A stretch of 64,000 nt of DNA, taken from contig NZ_AP025730.1 in NCBI RefSeq assembly GCF_023734135.1, positions 5,332,001 through 5,396,000 of the forward strand, in the 5' to 3' direction. The position numbers and the translations under genes were made by a program. Under the pieces are notes generated by a model, which ran no database searches, was not told the origin of the DNA, and saw only the letters and a list, made by a program, of their open reading frames with translations. The stretch's first letter is position 1, and each line of letters opens with the position of its first letter. The DNA comes from Sphaerotilus microaerophilus. Lineage in GTDB: Bacteria; Pseudomonadota; Gammaproteobacteria; Burkholderiales; Burkholderiaceae_C. Shown piece by piece: positions 29,659 to 39,363 of this stretch.

Positions 29659-30561
29659 ATGACACGATTGGCATTCGATGCCTGGGCTGGCGAACAACTC
29701 GCCCGCGTCGAGGCCCAGCTCGACGCGCTGGTGCTCGCCGACGCCCCGGCCGGCCTGGGCGATGCGATGCGCTATGGCGTGCTCGACGGCGGCAAGCGCC
29801 TGCGCCCGCTGCTGGTGCTCGCCGCCGCCCAGGCGGTGCAGGGTGAATGTGCGATCGCCCTGCGCGCAGCCTGCGCGGTCGAGCTGATCCACGCCTATTC
29901 GCTCATCCACGACGACATGCCGTGCATGGACAACGACGTGCTGCGCCGCGGCAAGCCCACCGTGCACGTGCAGTACGGCGAAGCCCGCGCGATGCTGGCC
30001 GGCGACGCGATGCAGGCCCTGGCCTTCGAGGTGCTGACGCCGTCCGACACCCCCGCCGACGACCTGCCCTCCCTGGCGCTGCAGGCCAGGCTGTGCAGCC
30101 TGCTGGCGCGTGCCTCGGGCGTGTTCGGGATGGCCGGCGGACAGGCCATCGACCTGGCCAGCGTCGGCCACCAGCTCGACGAGCAGTCCCTGCAGGACAT
30201 GCACCGCCGCAAGACCGGCGCCCTGCTGCAGGCCAGCGTGCTGATGGGGGCTGCCTGCGGCCGCACCACGCCCGCGGCCTGGGCGGCCCTGGCCGACTAC
30301 GGTGCCGCCATCGGCCTGGCCTTCCAGGTGGTCGACGACATCCTCGATGTCACCCAGGCTTCCGACGTGCTCGGCAAGACCGCCGGCAAGGACGCCGATC
30401 AGAACAAGCCCACCTACGTCTCCCTGCTCGGCCTGGAGGGCGCCCGCGCCCGCGCCGTGGAACTGCACGGGCGCGCCCGTGTCGCGCTGGAGGCCAGTGG
30501 CGTCCCCGACCAGCGCTGGCTGGCGATGCTGGCCGACCGCGTGGTCGACCGCGAATCCTGA
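29659..30561 (+). CDS. ispA: Farnesyl/geranyl diphosphate synthase
   Basis: The 300-residue prenyl synthase has the first Asp-rich motif DDMPCMD at 85-91 (in [18 protein letters not shown]) and the second in [12 protein letters not shown], with [10 protein letters not shown] between them. The residues before the first motif (AYSLI) fit a short-chain enzyme. It makes C15 (or C10) diphosphate for quinone and undecaprenyl synthesis. AAGGA precedes ATG 29659. Confidence 0.93.
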   Translation: MTRLAFDAWAGEQLARVEAQLDALVLADAPAGLGDAMRYGVLDGGKRLRPLLVLAAAQAVQGECAIALRAACAVELIHAYSLIHDDMPCMDNDVLRRGKPTVHVQYGEARAMLAGDAMQALAFEVLTPSDTPADDLPSLALQARLCSLLARASGVFGMAGGQAIDLASVGHQLDEQSLQDMHRRKTGALLQASVLMGAACGRTTPAAWAALADYGAAIGLAFQVVDDILDVTQASDVLGKTAGKDADQNKPTYVSLLGLEGARARAVELHGRARVALEASGVPDQRWLAMLADRVVDRES

Positions 30562-30619
30562 GCCACGCACTGCCCAGACGCCGGCCCGTGCGCCGCCTCC
30601 CGATGGAACCTCTCCTGCG

Positions 30620-32554
30620 ATGAACACCTCCTCCGCCCACCCGCTGCTCTCCCGCATCGACAGCCCGGCCGACGTACGCCGGCTCGCGCGCGCGGAGCTC
30701 AAGCAGCTGGCCGTCGAGCTGCGCGAGTTCCTGCTGCAGAGCGTGTCGCGCACCGGCGGCCACCTGTCATCCAACCTCGGCACGGTGGAGCTGACCGTCG
30801 CGCTCCACCACGTCTTCCACACCCCCGAGGATCGGCTGGTGTGGGACGTGGGCCACCAGACCTACCCGCACAAGATCCTCACTGGCCGGCGTGACCGCAT
30901 GCACACGCTGCGCCAGCTGGACGGCCTGTCGGGCTTCCCGCGCCGGGCCGAGAGCGAGTACGACACCTTCGGCACCGGGCACTCGTCCACCTCGATCTCG
31001 GCCGCGCTCGGCATGGCGATGGCGGCCCAGCTCAAGGGCGAGAAGCGCCGCGCCGTGGCCATCATCGGCGACGGCTCGATGACCGCGGGCATGGCCTTCG
31101 AGGCACTGAACAACGCCGGCATGCCGCACGCCGGCAAGGTGCCCAACCTGCTGGTGATCCTGAACGACAACGACATGTCGATCAGCCCGCCGGTGGGCGC
31201 ACTCAACAAGTACCTGGCCCGGCTGATGAGCGGCAAGTTCTACGCCGCCGCGCGCGAGGGCGCCAAAAACGTGCTGAAGAACGCGCCGCCGCTGTTCGAG
31301 CTGGCGCGCCGCTTCGAGGAACACGCCAAGGGCATGGTCGTGCCGGGCACGATCTTCGAGGAGCTGGGCTTCAACTACGTCGGCCCGATCGACGGCCACG
31401 ACCTCGATGCGCTGATCCCGACGCTGGAGAACCTGCGCGACAAGTCCGGCGCGCAGTTCCTGCACGTGGTCACCCGCAAGGGCTATGGCTACAAGCTGGC
31501 CGAGGCCGATCCGATCTCCTATCACGGTCCCGGCAAGTTCGACCCCCGCATCGGCCTGGTCAAGCCGGCCACGCCGCCCAAGCCCACCTTCACCCAGGTC
31601 TTCGGCCAGTGGCTGTGCGACATGGCCGAGGCGGATCCGAAGCTGGTCGGCATCACGCCAGCCATGCGCGAGGGCTCCGGCATGGTGGAGTTCCACCGGC
31701 GCTTCCCGGACCGTTACCACGACGTGGGCATCGCCGAGCAGCATGCGGTCACCTTCGCCGCCGGCCTGGCCTGCGAGGGCCTCAAGCCGGTGGTGGCGAT
31801 CTACTCCACCTTCCTGCAGCGCGCCTACGACCAGCTGATCCACGACGTGGCGCTGCAGAACCTGCCGGTGGTGTTCGCGCTCGACCGCGCCGGCCTGGTC
31901 GGTGCCGATGGGGCCACCCATGCGGGCGCCTACGACATCGCCTACCTGCGCTGCATCCCGAACGTCTCGCTGATCGCCCCCGCCGATGAGCCGGAGCTGC
32001 GCCGCGCCCTGACCAGCGCCCACCACCACGGCGCACCCGTGGCGGTGCGCTATCCGCGCGGCAGCGGCGCCGGCCTGGCGGTGGGCAGCGAGCTGGACGA
32101 GCTGCCCTGGGGCCAGGGCGAGGTCCGCCGCGACAGCGCCGCAGCGCCCGGCAGCGGCCGGCGCATCGCCATCCTGGCTTTCGGCAGCCTGCTCTACCCG
32201 GCGCTCGAAGCCGCCGAGGCGCTGGACGCCAGCGTGGCCAACATGCGCTTCATCAAGCCGCTGGACACGGCCCTGGTCGAGCGCCTGGGCCGCAGCCACG
32301 ACGCGCTGGTGACGGTGGAGGAAGGCTGCCTGGCAGGCGGGGCCGGCTCTGCCGTGCTGGAGGCCCTGCAGGCAGCGGGCATCAAGGTGCCCGTGCTCAA
32401 CCTGGGGCTGCCCGACCGCTACATCGAGCACGGCGACCCGGCGCTGCTGCTGGCGCAGTGCGGGCTGGATGCCGCGGGCATCGAGGCCTCGATCCGCCAG
32501 CGCTTCGCCGGCACCCTCGGCGGCAGCCACCTGCGCCCGGTCGCGAACGGCTGA
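30620..32554 (+). CDS. dxs: 1-deoxy-D-xylulose-5-phosphate synthase
   Basis: The 644-residue thiamine-diphosphate enzyme has [15 protein letters not shown], the [18 protein letters not shown] cofactor motif, [12 protein letters not shown], and the transketolase half with [20 protein letters not shown]. It makes the first committed MEP-pathway precursor. Length is normal. It follows ispA with a 58-base gap and closes the group. Confidence 0.97.
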   Translation: MNTSSAHPLLSRIDSPADVRRLARAELKQLAVELREFLLQSVSRTGGHLSSNLGTVELTVALHHVFHTPEDRLVWDVGHQTYPHKILTGRRDRMHTLRQLDGLSGFPRRAESEYDTFGTGHSSTSISAALGMAMAAQLKGEKRRAVAIIGDGSMTAGMAFEALNNAGMPHAGKVPNLLVILNDNDMSISPPVGALNKYLARLMSGKFYAAAREGAKNVLKNAPPLFELARRFEEHAKGMVVPGTIFEELGFNYVGPIDGHDLDALIPTLENLRDKSGAQFLHVVTRKGYGYKLAEADPISYHGPGKFDPRIGLVKPATPPKPTFTQVFGQWLCDMAEADPKLVGITPAMREGSGMVEFHRRFPDRYHDVGIAEQHAVTFAAGLACEGLKPVVAIYSTFLQRAYDQLIHDVALQNLPVVFALDRAGLVGADGATHAGAYDIAYLRCIPNVSLIAPADEPELRRALTSAHHHGAPVAVRYPRGSGAGLAVGSELDELPWGQGEVRRDSAAAPGSGRRIAILAFGSLLYPALEAAEALDASVANMRFIKPLDTALVERLGRSHDALVTVEEGCLAGGAGSAVLEALQAAGIKVPVLNLGLPDRYIEHGDPALLLAQCGLDAAGIEASIRQRFAGTLGGSHLRPVANG

Positions 32555-32638
32555 CCGGCCAAGCCACTGACCCATGGATCGGGCTGAGGCGCCCGGTCGG
32601 CGCAAGGCCTCGCAGGCCGTGCGCCCGCTTCACCCGGT

Positions 32639-33055
32639 TCAGTGGGGCCGGCACACCAGGAAGCGCTGGACCGAGCGGCATACCACCGTCGGCGCCGCGC
32701 TTTTGGCCACCAGCAGGTCGGCGTCGATGTGGGCCTGGAGCAGCTGGGCCACCTGCTCGGGCCGGTCCAGCAGCACCACCACGGGCGTGTCGGCCAGGCG
32801 CGCACGCAGGCCCTGCGTGACCCGCGACAACCGCGGCAGCCCGCACCAGGCCAGATCGACGAAGACCATGTCGGTCGTGCAGGCCTGCGCCGCGGTGGAA
32901 CCCTCACGCGCGCCGACAACCGGGTCGGGGTGGTGATCGGCCCGCGCAGGCAGCCGCGTGGCCCGTTGCACCGTCACCTCACCCCCCAGGCTGGACAGGG
33001 TGGCGCGCAGGCCGGCGAGGAGGGGCGGGTGATCGCTGAGGAGGACGGCTTGCAT
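32639..33055 (-). CDS. Orphan response-regulator receiver-like protein
   Basis: The 138-residue protein begins MQAVLLSDHPPLLAGLRATL, like NarL/LuxR-type receivers, and has a candidate phospho-acceptor in MVFVDLAW (Asp67) and the conserved Lys in DLLVAKSA (Lys118). There is an insertion of about 12 residues before Asp67, only one of the two N-terminal acidic residues (Asp8), and the switch Ser/Thr is replaced (VVVLLD). No HTH domain follows; the protein stops after the receiver. No histidine kinase is nearby. It faces away from cobA across a 157-base gap holding a Dnr-type box. It may be a degraded regulator or a small partner protein. Confidence 0.6.
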   Translation of the reverse strand: MQAVLLSDHPPLLAGLRATLSSLGGEVTVQRATRLPARADHHPDPVVGAREGSTAAQACTTDMVFVDLAWCGLPRLSRVTQGLRARLADTPVVVLLDRPEQVAQLLQAHIDADLLVAKSAAPTVVCRSVQRFLVCRPH

Positions 33056-33163
33056 GGCAGGTGGCGGGTCGGGTGGCGGATGAAGCGATGCTAGTGACGC
33101 CCGGACACAACCGGCCTCCCCCCAAAGGGGGAAGCCCGCCACCCCCAAGCGACCGCCCCAGCC

Positions 33164-33177
33164 TTGAACCAGTTCAA
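33164..33177. promoter_or_regulatory. Dnr/Nnr-type box upstream of cobA-nnrS
   Basis: TTGAA-CCAG-TTCAA is a perfect inverted repeat of the FNR family, differing from the uspA box in the fifth base of each half. Its centre (33170.5) is 42.5 bases before ATG 33213; a class II position would put the transcript start at the ATG, so either the mRNA is leaderless or the box works from another position. Confidence 0.75.
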
Positions 33178-33212
33178 GGACGCCCGGCCCCCACGAGGCC
33201 GACGATGTGGCC

Positions 33213-34109
33213 ATGAACATGCTGGATGACCGCTCACGTCTGCGCCCCGCCGCGGATGCCGCGCCCCAGGCCCCTGGTTTCGTGAGCCTGATCGGCGCCG
33301 GCCCGGGCGACCCGGAACTGCTCACCCTCAAGGCCGCCCGCCTGCTCGGCAACGCTCGGCTGCTGCTCTACGACCACCTGGTCTCGCGCGAGGTGCTGCG
33401 GCTGGTGCCCGACGATGCCGACCTGATCTACGTCGGCAAGGAAGCCGGGCAGCACACGCTGGGGCAGGAAGCGATCGTCGAGCTGATGCTGCGCCTGGCG
33501 CGCAGCGGGCGAAGCCTGGTGCGGCTCAAGGGCGGCGACCCCTACATCTTCGGCCGGGGCGGAGAGGAAGCGCTCGCACTGGCCGCGGCGGGCATCCCCT
33601 TCGAGGTCGTGCCCGGCATCAGCGCGGCACAGGGCGCCGCGGCGGCCGCCGGCATCCCGCTGACGCACCGCGACCACGCCACCGCGGTGACCTACGTGAC
33701 CGGCCACGGCCGCGCCGACCGCTGCCACACCACAGCCCCTGGCGATGACCCCGACGCGCCGGACGTGGACTGGGCCGCCCTGGCCCGTCCGCACCAGACG
33801 CTGGTGATCTACATGGGCCTGGGTCGGCTGCCGCAGATCAGCGCCCAGTTGATCGCCCATGGCATGCCGATGGACACCCCGGCCGCCCTGGTCGAACGCG
33901 CTTCGCTGCCCGACCAGCGCTGCGTCGTCGGCTGCCTGCGCGACCTGCCGGCCCTGGCTGTGGCCGAGGGCATCAAGGCCCCGGCCCTGATCCTGGTCGG
34001 CACGGTGGTCGGCCTGCAGGCGCAGCTCAATCCGGCCCGCATGGCGGCCCTGTGCGGCACAGCCACCAGGGGTGCCGCCATGGCCCTCACCGAGCTGCGT
34101 TCCCGCTGA
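33213..34109 (+). CDS. cobA: Uroporphyrinogen-III C-methyltransferase (SUMT; cobA/nirE type)
   Basis: The 298-residue protein has VSLIGAGPGDPELLTLKAAR, LYDHLVSREVLRL, VRLKGGDPYIFGRGGEEAL, VPGISAAQGAAAAAGIPLTHR and YMGLGRL, the whole SUMT core, with no CysG dehydrogenase domain. It makes precorrin-2, needed for siroheme, cobalamin and heme d1. Because it sits with nnrS and nor genes behind a Dnr-type box, a NirE role (heme d1 of nitrite reductase NirS) is possible, but no nir gene is in the window. ATG 33213 is preferred; GTG 33207 and ATG 33219 are alternatives. Confidence 0.9.
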   Translation: MNMLDDRSRLRPAADAAPQAPGFVSLIGAGPGDPELLTLKAARLLGNARLLLYDHLVSREVLRLVPDDADLIYVGKEAGQHTLGQEAIVELMLRLARSGRSLVRLKGGDPYIFGRGGEEALALAAAGIPFEVVPGISAAQGAAAAAGIPLTHRDHATAVTYVTGHGRADRCHTTAPGDDPDAPDVDWAALARPHQTLVIYMGLGRLPQISAQLIAHGMPMDTPAALVERASLPDQRCVVGCLRDLPALAVAEGIKAPALILVGTVVGLQAQLNPARMAALCGTATRGAAMALTELRSR

Positions 34110-34121
34110 TCTGGCACTGCC

Positions 34122-35420
34122 TTGGCCGCATCCGCATCCCGGCTGCTGGCCCAGCTGCTGGCCCGGCTGCTGAGTGCCCCGCACCGCCTGCTGTTCACGG
34201 CGGGTGCCCTGGCCTGGGTGGGCATCGCCCTGTGGTGGGCGGTGGTCTCGGTGCTGACCGCGCTCGGCCACGCCCCGCCCTGGGCCGTCGCCCCGGCGGG
34301 CGCCCACGCGCTGGTGCTGGCGTTGGGCTTCATGCCCGCCTTCATCGCCGGCTTCCTGTTCACCGCCGGGCCGAAGTGGCTGGCGCTGCCACCAGTGGCG
34401 GTGCGCCCCCTGCGCGGGCCCGCCGCTCTATGGCTGGCCGGCTGGGCCCTGGCCCTGCCCGGCCTGCATCTCGACGCACGCGGGGCCGCCGCCGGCACCA
34501 CGCTGGCCGCCCTGGGCTGGACCGGCCTGTGCGTGCAGCAGCAGCGGCTGCTGCGGGCCAGCCGGTTGCCCGCTGCCGACCGCCTGCATGCCCGTGCGAT
34601 CGGCTGGGCGCTCTGGTGGATCGCCGCGGCCCTGGCCGCCGCCGCACTGGCCCTGGTCACCGGGCCGGACCCGCAGGCCCTGCGTGCCGCGGCCCGGCTG
34701 GGGCTTTGGGGCGTGGCCAGCGTGTTCATCACGGCCGCGCACCGGCTCACGCCCTTCTTCCACCCCGCCTGGCTGCACCGCCTGCCCGGCGGGCTGCTCG
34801 GACCGCTGCAGGTGGGCCTGGCACTGCGCGCAGCGGCCGACATGGCGGCGCTGGGCCTCGGCCCGGCCTGGCCCGCTGCGGCGCACCTGGGGGCCGCAGC
34901 CGGGCAGGCCACTCTCGCCGCAGCCACCCTCGCCGCCGCGTTCGACCCGGCGCTGCGGGTGGCCCGGCGCACCGCCTTCGTGCGCTTGCTGCATGTCGCC
35001 GTCGTCTGGCTGGCAGCGTCGTGCGCGCTGCAGGCGCTCACCCACGGCACCGCGGCCCGCGGGCAGCCCGGAGGCTGGGGCGACATCGCGTTGGCCGCGC
35101 TGCATGCCGCGACGCTGGGCTTCATGCTCACCACGCTGCTGGCCATGGCCAGCCGGGTCACGGCCACGCAGCAGGGGCGCGCGGTGGCGGTCGACCGCCC
35201 GCTGCGCTGGTTGTTCCGGCTGCTGCAGGCCACCGCGCTGGCGCGCCTGGCCGCATCGCTCTGGACCGGTGCGCCGGCCTGGTGGCTGCCCGGTGCAGCG
35301 GTCTCATTGGCCCTGATCGCCGTTGCGTGGATGGTTCATCCAGGCCGATTGCTGGCCGCCGCGCCCCGAACGCCTGGATCCTTGAACCGCTTCAAGGAAA
35401 AAGACCCCCTGCGTCCCTAG
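34122..35420 (+). CDS. nnrS: NnrS family heme-copper membrane protein
   Basis: The 432-residue polytopic protein (about twelve helices) has the NnrS motifs PHRLLFTAGALAWVG, HALVLALGFMPAFIAGFLF, ITAAHRLTPFF and LHAATLGFMLTTLLAMASRV. NnrS helps cells cope with nitric oxide and often lies in NO-regulated clusters. The start is TTG at 34122, 12 bases after cobA. The last coding stretch contains the Dnr-type box of norC, so the nor promoter is inside this gene. Confidence 0.88.
   Translation: MAASASRLLAQLLARLLSAPHRLLFTAGALAWVGIALWWAVVSVLTALGHAPPWAVAPAGAHALVLALGFMPAFIAGFLFTAGPKWLALPPVAVRPLRGPAALWLAGWALALPGLHLDARGAAAGTTLAALGWTGLCVQQQRLLRASRLPAADRLHARAIGWALWWIAAALAAAALALVTGPDPQALRAAARLGLWGVASVFITAAHRLTPFFHPAWLHRLPGGLLGPLQVGLALRAAADMAALGLGPAWPAAAHLGAAAGQATLAAATLAAAFDPALRVARRTAFVRLLHVAVVWLAASCALQALTHGTAARGQPGGWGDIALAALHAATLGFMLTTLLAMASRVTATQQGRAVAVDRPLRWLFRLLQATALARLAASLWTGAPAWWLPGAAVSLALIAVAWMVHPGRLLAAAPRTPGSLNRFKEKDPLRP
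35382..35395. promoter_or_regulatory. Dnr/Nnr-type box of the norCBQ operon, inside the 3' end of nnrS
   Basis: TTGAA-CCGC-TTCAA is a perfect FNR-family inverted repeat. A TAGCCT hexamer at 35418-35423 is at the -10 spacing for a class II promoter (box at -41.5), which predicts a start near 35430 and a 22-base leader ahead of norC with a GAGGAGG ribosome site. Confidence 0.85.
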
Positions 35421-35451
35421 CCTACGCGAACCACGATCCGAGGAGGCCTTC

Positions 35452-35886
35452 ATGAGCCAAAGTCAGAGCGGGTTCACCAAGCAAATGGCCCGCAACATCT
35501 TCTACGGCGGCACAGTGTTCTTCGCACTGCTGTTCGTAGCCCTGGTGTTTCACACCGAAAAGCAGATCCCCCAGCGATCCAATGCACAAGCGATCACCCC
35601 CGCGGTGGTGGCCGGCAAGAAGATATGGGAGACCCGCAACTGCATCGGCTGCCACACGCTGCTGGGCGAAGGCGCTTATTTCGCGCCTGAGCTGGGCAAC
35701 GTTTACAAGCGCCGCGGCGGTGATTTCATCAAGGCCTGGATGAAGGCCCAACCCACGGGAACAGCGCACCGCCGCCAGATGCCGCAGTTCAATCTCGATG
35801 AGCAGCAGCTCAGCGACCTGGTCGAGTTCCTCAAGTGGACCGGCGAGATCAACACTGAAAAGTGGCCTCCCAATATCGAAGGTTGA
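35452..35886 (+). CDS. norC: Nitric oxide reductase cytochrome c subunit
   Basis: The 144-residue protein has one N-terminal membrane anchor (FYGGTVFFALLFVALVF) and one c-type heme site C64-I-G-C-H68, with Met110 (RRQMPQFN) as the likely sixth ligand. It brings electrons from cytochrome c to NorB on the periplasmic side. Length and motifs are as in Pseudomonas and Paracoccus NorC. norB follows after 15 bases. Confidence 0.97.
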   Translation: MSQSQSGFTKQMARNIFYGGTVFFALLFVALVFHTEKQIPQRSNAQAITPAVVAGKKIWETRNCIGCHTLLGEGAYFAPELGNVYKRRGGDFIKAWMKAQPTGTAHRRQMPQFNLDEQQLSDLVEFLKWTGEINTEKWPPNIEG

Positions 35887-37353
<1,467 letters not shown>

Positions 37354-37388
37354 TCAGCGCCTGAGCCAAAGCAGGACAATCGGAGCCC

Positions 37389-38243
37389 ATGATGGAGTTC
37401 ACCAGCGCCCGCCACGTGGCCGACACGGTCGCCGCGCTGCCCGCCAGGCTCGACCTGGCGAGCGGGTCGGTCCCGTTCTACGCCGAGCAGGGCGGTGAGG
37501 CAGCGCTCTTCGAGCACGCCTTCCGCCAGCGCCTGCCGGTGCTGATCAAGGGACCGACCGGCTGCGGCAAGACCCGCTTCGTCGAGCACATGGCCGCGCG
37601 CCTGGGCCGACCGCTCATCACCGTGAGCTGCCATGACGACCTGAGTGCAGCCGACCTGGTCGGCCGCCACCTGATCGGCGACGGCAACACGGTGTGGAAC
37701 GACGGCCCGCTGACCCGCGCGGTGCGTTCGGGCGCCATCTGCTACCTCGACGAGGTGGTGGAAGCGCGCAAGGACACCACGGTGGTGCTGCACCCGCTGG
37801 CCGACGACCGGCGCGTGCTGCCGATCGAACGTACCGGCGAGCTGCTCGCCGCGCCGCCCGGGTTCATGCTGGTGATCTCCTACAACCCGGGCTACCAGAA
37901 CCTGCTCAAGAGCCTCAAGCCCAGCACCCGCCAGCGCTTCATCGCGCTGAACTTCGGCTACCCGGCCCCGGCGGTGGAACGCACCATCGTCGAGACCGAA
38001 GCCGGCGTGGCCGCCCCGGTCGCGCAGCAGCTCGTGCAGCTCGCCGAGTCACTGCGCCGCCTGACCGACCACGACCTCGAAGAAACCGTCAGCACCCGCC
38101 TGCTGGTGATGGCCGCCCGGCTCGTCGCCTCCGGCGTATCGCTGCCCACCGCCTGCCGCGCCGCCATCGTCGACGCGCTGACGGACGATGCGGACACCGC
38201 CGCAGCACTGGCCGAAGTGGTCAGTGCCGTGATCGGCGAGTGA
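37389..38243 (+). CDS. norQ: NorQ/CbbQ-type MoxR AAA+ ATPase
   Basis: The 284-residue ATPase has Walker A GPTGCGKT at 55-62, Walker B in GAICYLDEVVEARKD, and NPGYQNLLKSLKPSTRQRF with the Arg finger. NorQ works with NorD to insert or activate the metal centre of NorB. It is 35 bases after norB and in the same direction. ATG 37392 is an equally good start. Confidence 0.94.
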   Translation: MMEFTSARHVADTVAALPARLDLASGSVPFYAEQGGEAALFEHAFRQRLPVLIKGPTGCGKTRFVEHMAARLGRPLITVSCHDDLSAADLVGRHLIGDGNTVWNDGPLTRAVRSGAICYLDEVVEARKDTTVVLHPLADDRRVLPIERTGELLAAPPGFMLVISYNPGYQNLLKSLKPSTRQRFIALNFGYPAPAVERTIVETEAGVAAPVAQQLVQLAESLRRLTDHDLEETVSTRLLVMAARLVASGVSLPTACRAAIVDALTDDADTAAALAEVVSAVIGE

Positions 38244-38307
38244 CGCCCCGGATCGAGCCCGGCTCGATCCGATCCATTCCCTCGGGTCGCATGCACGCGA
38301 ACAGTCC

Positions 38308-39363
38308 ATGCGCACCCCACCGTTTTGCGCGACGGCGACATCCTTGGCTGCTCCTGCCTCCTCCTCCTTGCCCCTGCAGCGTCGCCGTCGCCTCTTTCAA
38401 GTGGGCTTCTTCGCCCTGTTCCTCGTCGCGCCCATCCTCGACTGGCTGCGCTTCGACCTGAACCAGACGCAGCTGTGGTTCCTCGGCCAGCGCTGGTCAC
38501 TGGGCATCGATGACTTCCTGGCCGGGCGCCTCAGCGCCAACGAAGCCGCACTCTCGATCCTGCTGCGCGCCTTCCTGCCCGCGATTCTGCTGATCGCCAC
38601 CTTCCTCGGCGTGGCCTGGCGCTACGGGCGCCTGTACTGCGGCTGGCTGTGCCCGCACTTCTCGATCGTCGAGACGCTCAACCAGACCCTGCACCGCGCC
38701 AGCGCCAAGTACAGCCTCTGGGACCGCAAGCGCACGCCACGCGCCGACCGTGCCCCGCAGCGCCGCTGGTGGCCGCTGTTCTTCCTCGGCTGCGTCGCCT
38801 TCGGCTTCCTCTGGAGCATCACGCTGCTGAGCTACCTGCTGCCGCCGGCCGAGCTCTGGAGCAGGCTGTTCAGCGGCAGCTCCACGCCCAACCAGGCGCG
38901 CTTCCTGGCCATCGGCACCGCCGTCTTCACGCTCGAATTCGCGCTGGCCCGCCACCTGTTCTGCCGCTTCGGCTGCGCCGTGGGCCTGTTCCAGAGCCTG
39001 GTCTGGATGGCCAACCCGAAGGGCATGGTCGTGGCCTTCCAGCGCAGCAAGGCGCGCGACTGCCGCAGCTGCAGCACCACCGCCTTCCCCGACGGCGCCG
39101 CCTGCGACGGCGGCTGCCCGATGCGGCTGAACGCCCGCAACATCAAGCGCATGATGTTCTCCTGCGTGCAGTGCGGCCAGTGCCTGAGCACCTGCGAAAC
39201 CTCGCAGACCGCCCACCAGCGCGAGCCGCTGCTGACCTGGCAGATCGGCGCCGACGCGGTGGCCGAGACGCTGCGCCAGCGCCGTGCCGAGCTGGACGCC
39301 GACCGGCAACCCCCATCCCAACCCCGGTCCCACCGCCCACCAACGACTACCGAGGTGCCCTGA
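38308..39363 (+). CDS. Membrane-bound 4Fe-4S polyferredoxin in the nor cluster (CcoG/NapH/NosR-like)
   Basis: The 351-residue protein has about five membrane helices, then two cysteine clusters: CRSC...CDGGCP and CVQCGQCLSTC, for two 4Fe-4S centres. Two further Cys-Pro/Cys-Gly motifs, CGWLCPH and CRFGC, follow helices as in NapH, NosR and CcoG. It lies between norQ and norD, with a TGATG overlap into norD, so it is expressed with the reductase. It may move electrons or act in metal-centre assembly; neither is shown. It is clearly distinct from the true ccoG at 48375, which is longer and has a C-terminal Ig-like domain. Confidence 0.8.
   Translation: MRTPPFCATATSLAAPASSSLPLQRRRRLFQVGFFALFLVAPILDWLRFDLNQTQLWFLGQRWSLGIDDFLAGRLSANEAALSILLRAFLPAILLIATFLGVAWRYGRLYCGWLCPHFSIVETLNQTLHRASAKYSLWDRKRTPRADRAPQRRWWPLFFLGCVAFGFLWSITLLSYLLPPAELWSRLFSGSSTPNQARFLAIGTAVFTLEFALARHLFCRFGCAVGLFQSLVWMANPKGMVVAFQRSKARDCRSCSTTAFPDGAACDGGCPMRLNARNIKRMMFSCVQCGQCLSTCETSQTAHQREPLLTWQIGADAVAETLRQRRAELDADRQPPSQPRSHRPPTTTEVP

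Noticed and set aside
33117..33128. CCCCC-AAA-GGGGG hairpin upstream of cobA
   Set aside because: Short homopolymer pairing in GC-rich DNA, no T tract and no relation to a gene end.
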